Positions 63,200 to 64,000 of a stretch of 64,000 nucleotides of DNA are shown here, in pieces; the stretch's first letter is position 1; every line of letters begins with the position of its first letter. The stretch lies in NCBI GenBank assembly GCA_016790695.1, contig JAEUOS010000027.1:1-64000 (forward strand), read 5' to 3'. Under the pieces are notes generated by a model, which saw only the letters and a list, made by a program, of their open reading frames with translations, ran no database searches and was not told where the DNA came from. The stretch is from Burkholderiales bacterium. GTDB lineage: Bacteria > Pseudomonadota > Gammaproteobacteria > Burkholderiales > JAEUOS01. The position numbers and the translations under genes were made by a program.

Positions 63200-64000
63200 A
63201 TGAATGCTCCCGCCACGCAGAATCCCGTCCAGGTGATCGATGTCACCGAAGCCACCTTCGACATGGAGGTGATGGAAGCATCGATGCGCATGCCGGTCAT
63301 CATCGATTTCTGGGCGCCCTGGTGCGGTCCGTGCCGCGCGCTCTCGCCCGTGCTGGAGAAGCTGGCCGGCGAGTTTGCCGGGCGGGTCAAGGTGGTCAAG
63401 ATCAACTCCGACGAGAACATGGGCCTGTCGCAGGCGTTCGGCGTGCGCAGCATCCCGTACGTCGCGGCGCTGATCGGCGGCCAGCTGGCCGCGCAGTTCA
63501 TGGGCGCGAAGCCGGAATCCCAGGTACGGGCATTCTTCGAGCAGGTCCAGAAGGGATTCGCGCAGGCGATGCCCGACGCCGCCAAGGCCCTCGAGGAGGC
63601 GGCGGCGGCCGCACCGGCAGCGCCCGCCAGTCCGGCGCAGGCCAAGCGCGACGAGGCCGCGATGCGCGCCGCGCGTGGGGACCTCGACGGCGCGATCGCC
63701 TGTCTGAATGCCGCGCTCGCGCTCGAGCCCGGCATGGTCGACGCGCGCCTCGACCTGGCCGAGATCGAGATCGCCGCCGGGCGCAATGAGGCCGCGCGCG
63801 CGCACCTGGCGGAAGTCACGACCCGCCCCGAGGGGCGCGAAGCGGCCGCCCGCCTCGATGCCCTGTCGGCGCGCATCGCGGCCCTGGAAGCGGTCAAGGA
63901 CCTGCCGGCCACCGAAGAGCTGGCGGCGGCGCTCGCCGCCAGCCCGACGGACCTGAAGGTCCGCTTCGACCTGGCGCACGCGCTGATCGCCGACGGCGAT
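63200..64000 (+). CDS. cnoX: Thioredoxin-TPR co-chaperone (CnoX/YbbN type), truncated by the window end
   Basis: An open frame from the ATG at 63200 to the end of the window, 267 residues so far. The thioredoxin domain (about 10-115) has FWAPWCGPCR (active site C42 and C45), so it retains a redox motif that E. coli CnoX lacks. From about residue 150 TPR-like helices follow (EAAMRAARGDLDGAIACLNA). CnoX proteins protect substrates from oxidation and pass them to GroEL or DnaK. The stop is beyond the window. Confidence 0.92.
   Translation, partial: MNAPATQNPVQVIDVTEATFDMEVMEASMRMPVIIDFWAPWCGPCRALSPVLEKLAGEFAGRVKVVKINSDENMGLSQAFGVRSIPYVAALIGGQLAAQFMGAKPESQVRAFFEQVQKGFAQAMPDAAKALEEAAAAAPAAPASPAQAKRDEAAMRAARGDLDGAIACLNAALALEPGMVDARLDLAEIEIAAGRNEAARAHLAEVTTRPEGREAAARLDALSARIAALEAVKDLPATEELAAALAASPTDLKVRFDLAHALIADGD

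Overview
The window is a G+C-rich (roughly 70%) chromosomal segment of a betaproteobacterium, most likely of the Burkholderiales/Rhodocyclales type. The placement rests on gene order (kdsD-kdsC-lptCAB-rpoN-hpf-ptsN-hprK-rapZ; lolB-ispE-tRNA-Gln-prs-rplY-pth-ychF; ctaC-ctaD-small assembly protein-ctaG-DUF2970-ctaE-SURF1-ctaA-ctaB-SCO), on two Bug-type periplasmic receptors typical of Burkholderiales, and on a PEP-CTERM surface protein. I recognise no phage, insertion sequence, CRISPR array, rRNA or integrase. Coding density is very high, and no gap between genes reaches 300 bp.

Positions 1-5.6 kb are a surface/secretion region. It holds the end of one type IV pilin-like protein, an orphan membrane histidine kinase, an ABC-2-like permease with no ATPase beside it, a membrane-anchored protein of unknown function, a second prepilin behind a consensus sigma-54 promoter, and a PEP-CTERM protein behind a long palindrome and a degenerate sigma-54 site. 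Positions 5.7-16.9 kb carry a KefC-like antiporter and a divergent envelope/regulation operon: Kdo synthesis, LPS export, sigma-54, ribosome hibernation, nitrogen PTS, HPr kinase, a PsiF-type protein, RapZ and a Lon-N domain protein.

Positions 16.8-30.1 kb run on the minus strand. In transcription order they are a TPR protein, LolB, an MFS transporter, IspE, tRNA-Gln(UUG), PRPP synthetase, bL25, Pth, a patatin-like protein and YchF, then AsmA and MutY. Positions 30.2-34.5 kb hold mutM and a dynamin-like GTPase (plus), then ferredoxin, coaD and rsmD (minus).

Positions 34.5-44.6 kb look like an accessory block lying between rsmD and the M16 protease/ftsY genes that usually neighbour it. It contains a trypsin-fold protease paired with a Lon-like AAA+ ATPase that has no protease domain, a two-subunit aconitase X with a Bug receptor and an alpha/beta hydrolase, a second Bug receptor overlapping a flavin monooxygenase, an EamA transporter and a cytochrome P450.

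Positions 44.6-50.1 kb hold an M16 protease pair and ftsYEX. Positions 50.1-59.2 kb are a complete caa3-type cytochrome c oxidase locus: structural subunits in one operon ending at a clear terminator, and assembly factors (SURF1, a Sco-like protein, heme A and O synthases, Sco1) in a second. The window ends with a DUF2244 protein, an EAL-like/HDOD protein, BioC, ComF and the start of a thioredoxin-TPR co-chaperone (CnoX type).

The most unusual points are the split AAA+/serine protease pair, the palindrome and sigma-54 sites before the two exported surface proteins, several promoters whose -10 element sits only 6-9 nt before the start codon, and the accessory block between rsmD and the M16 genes.
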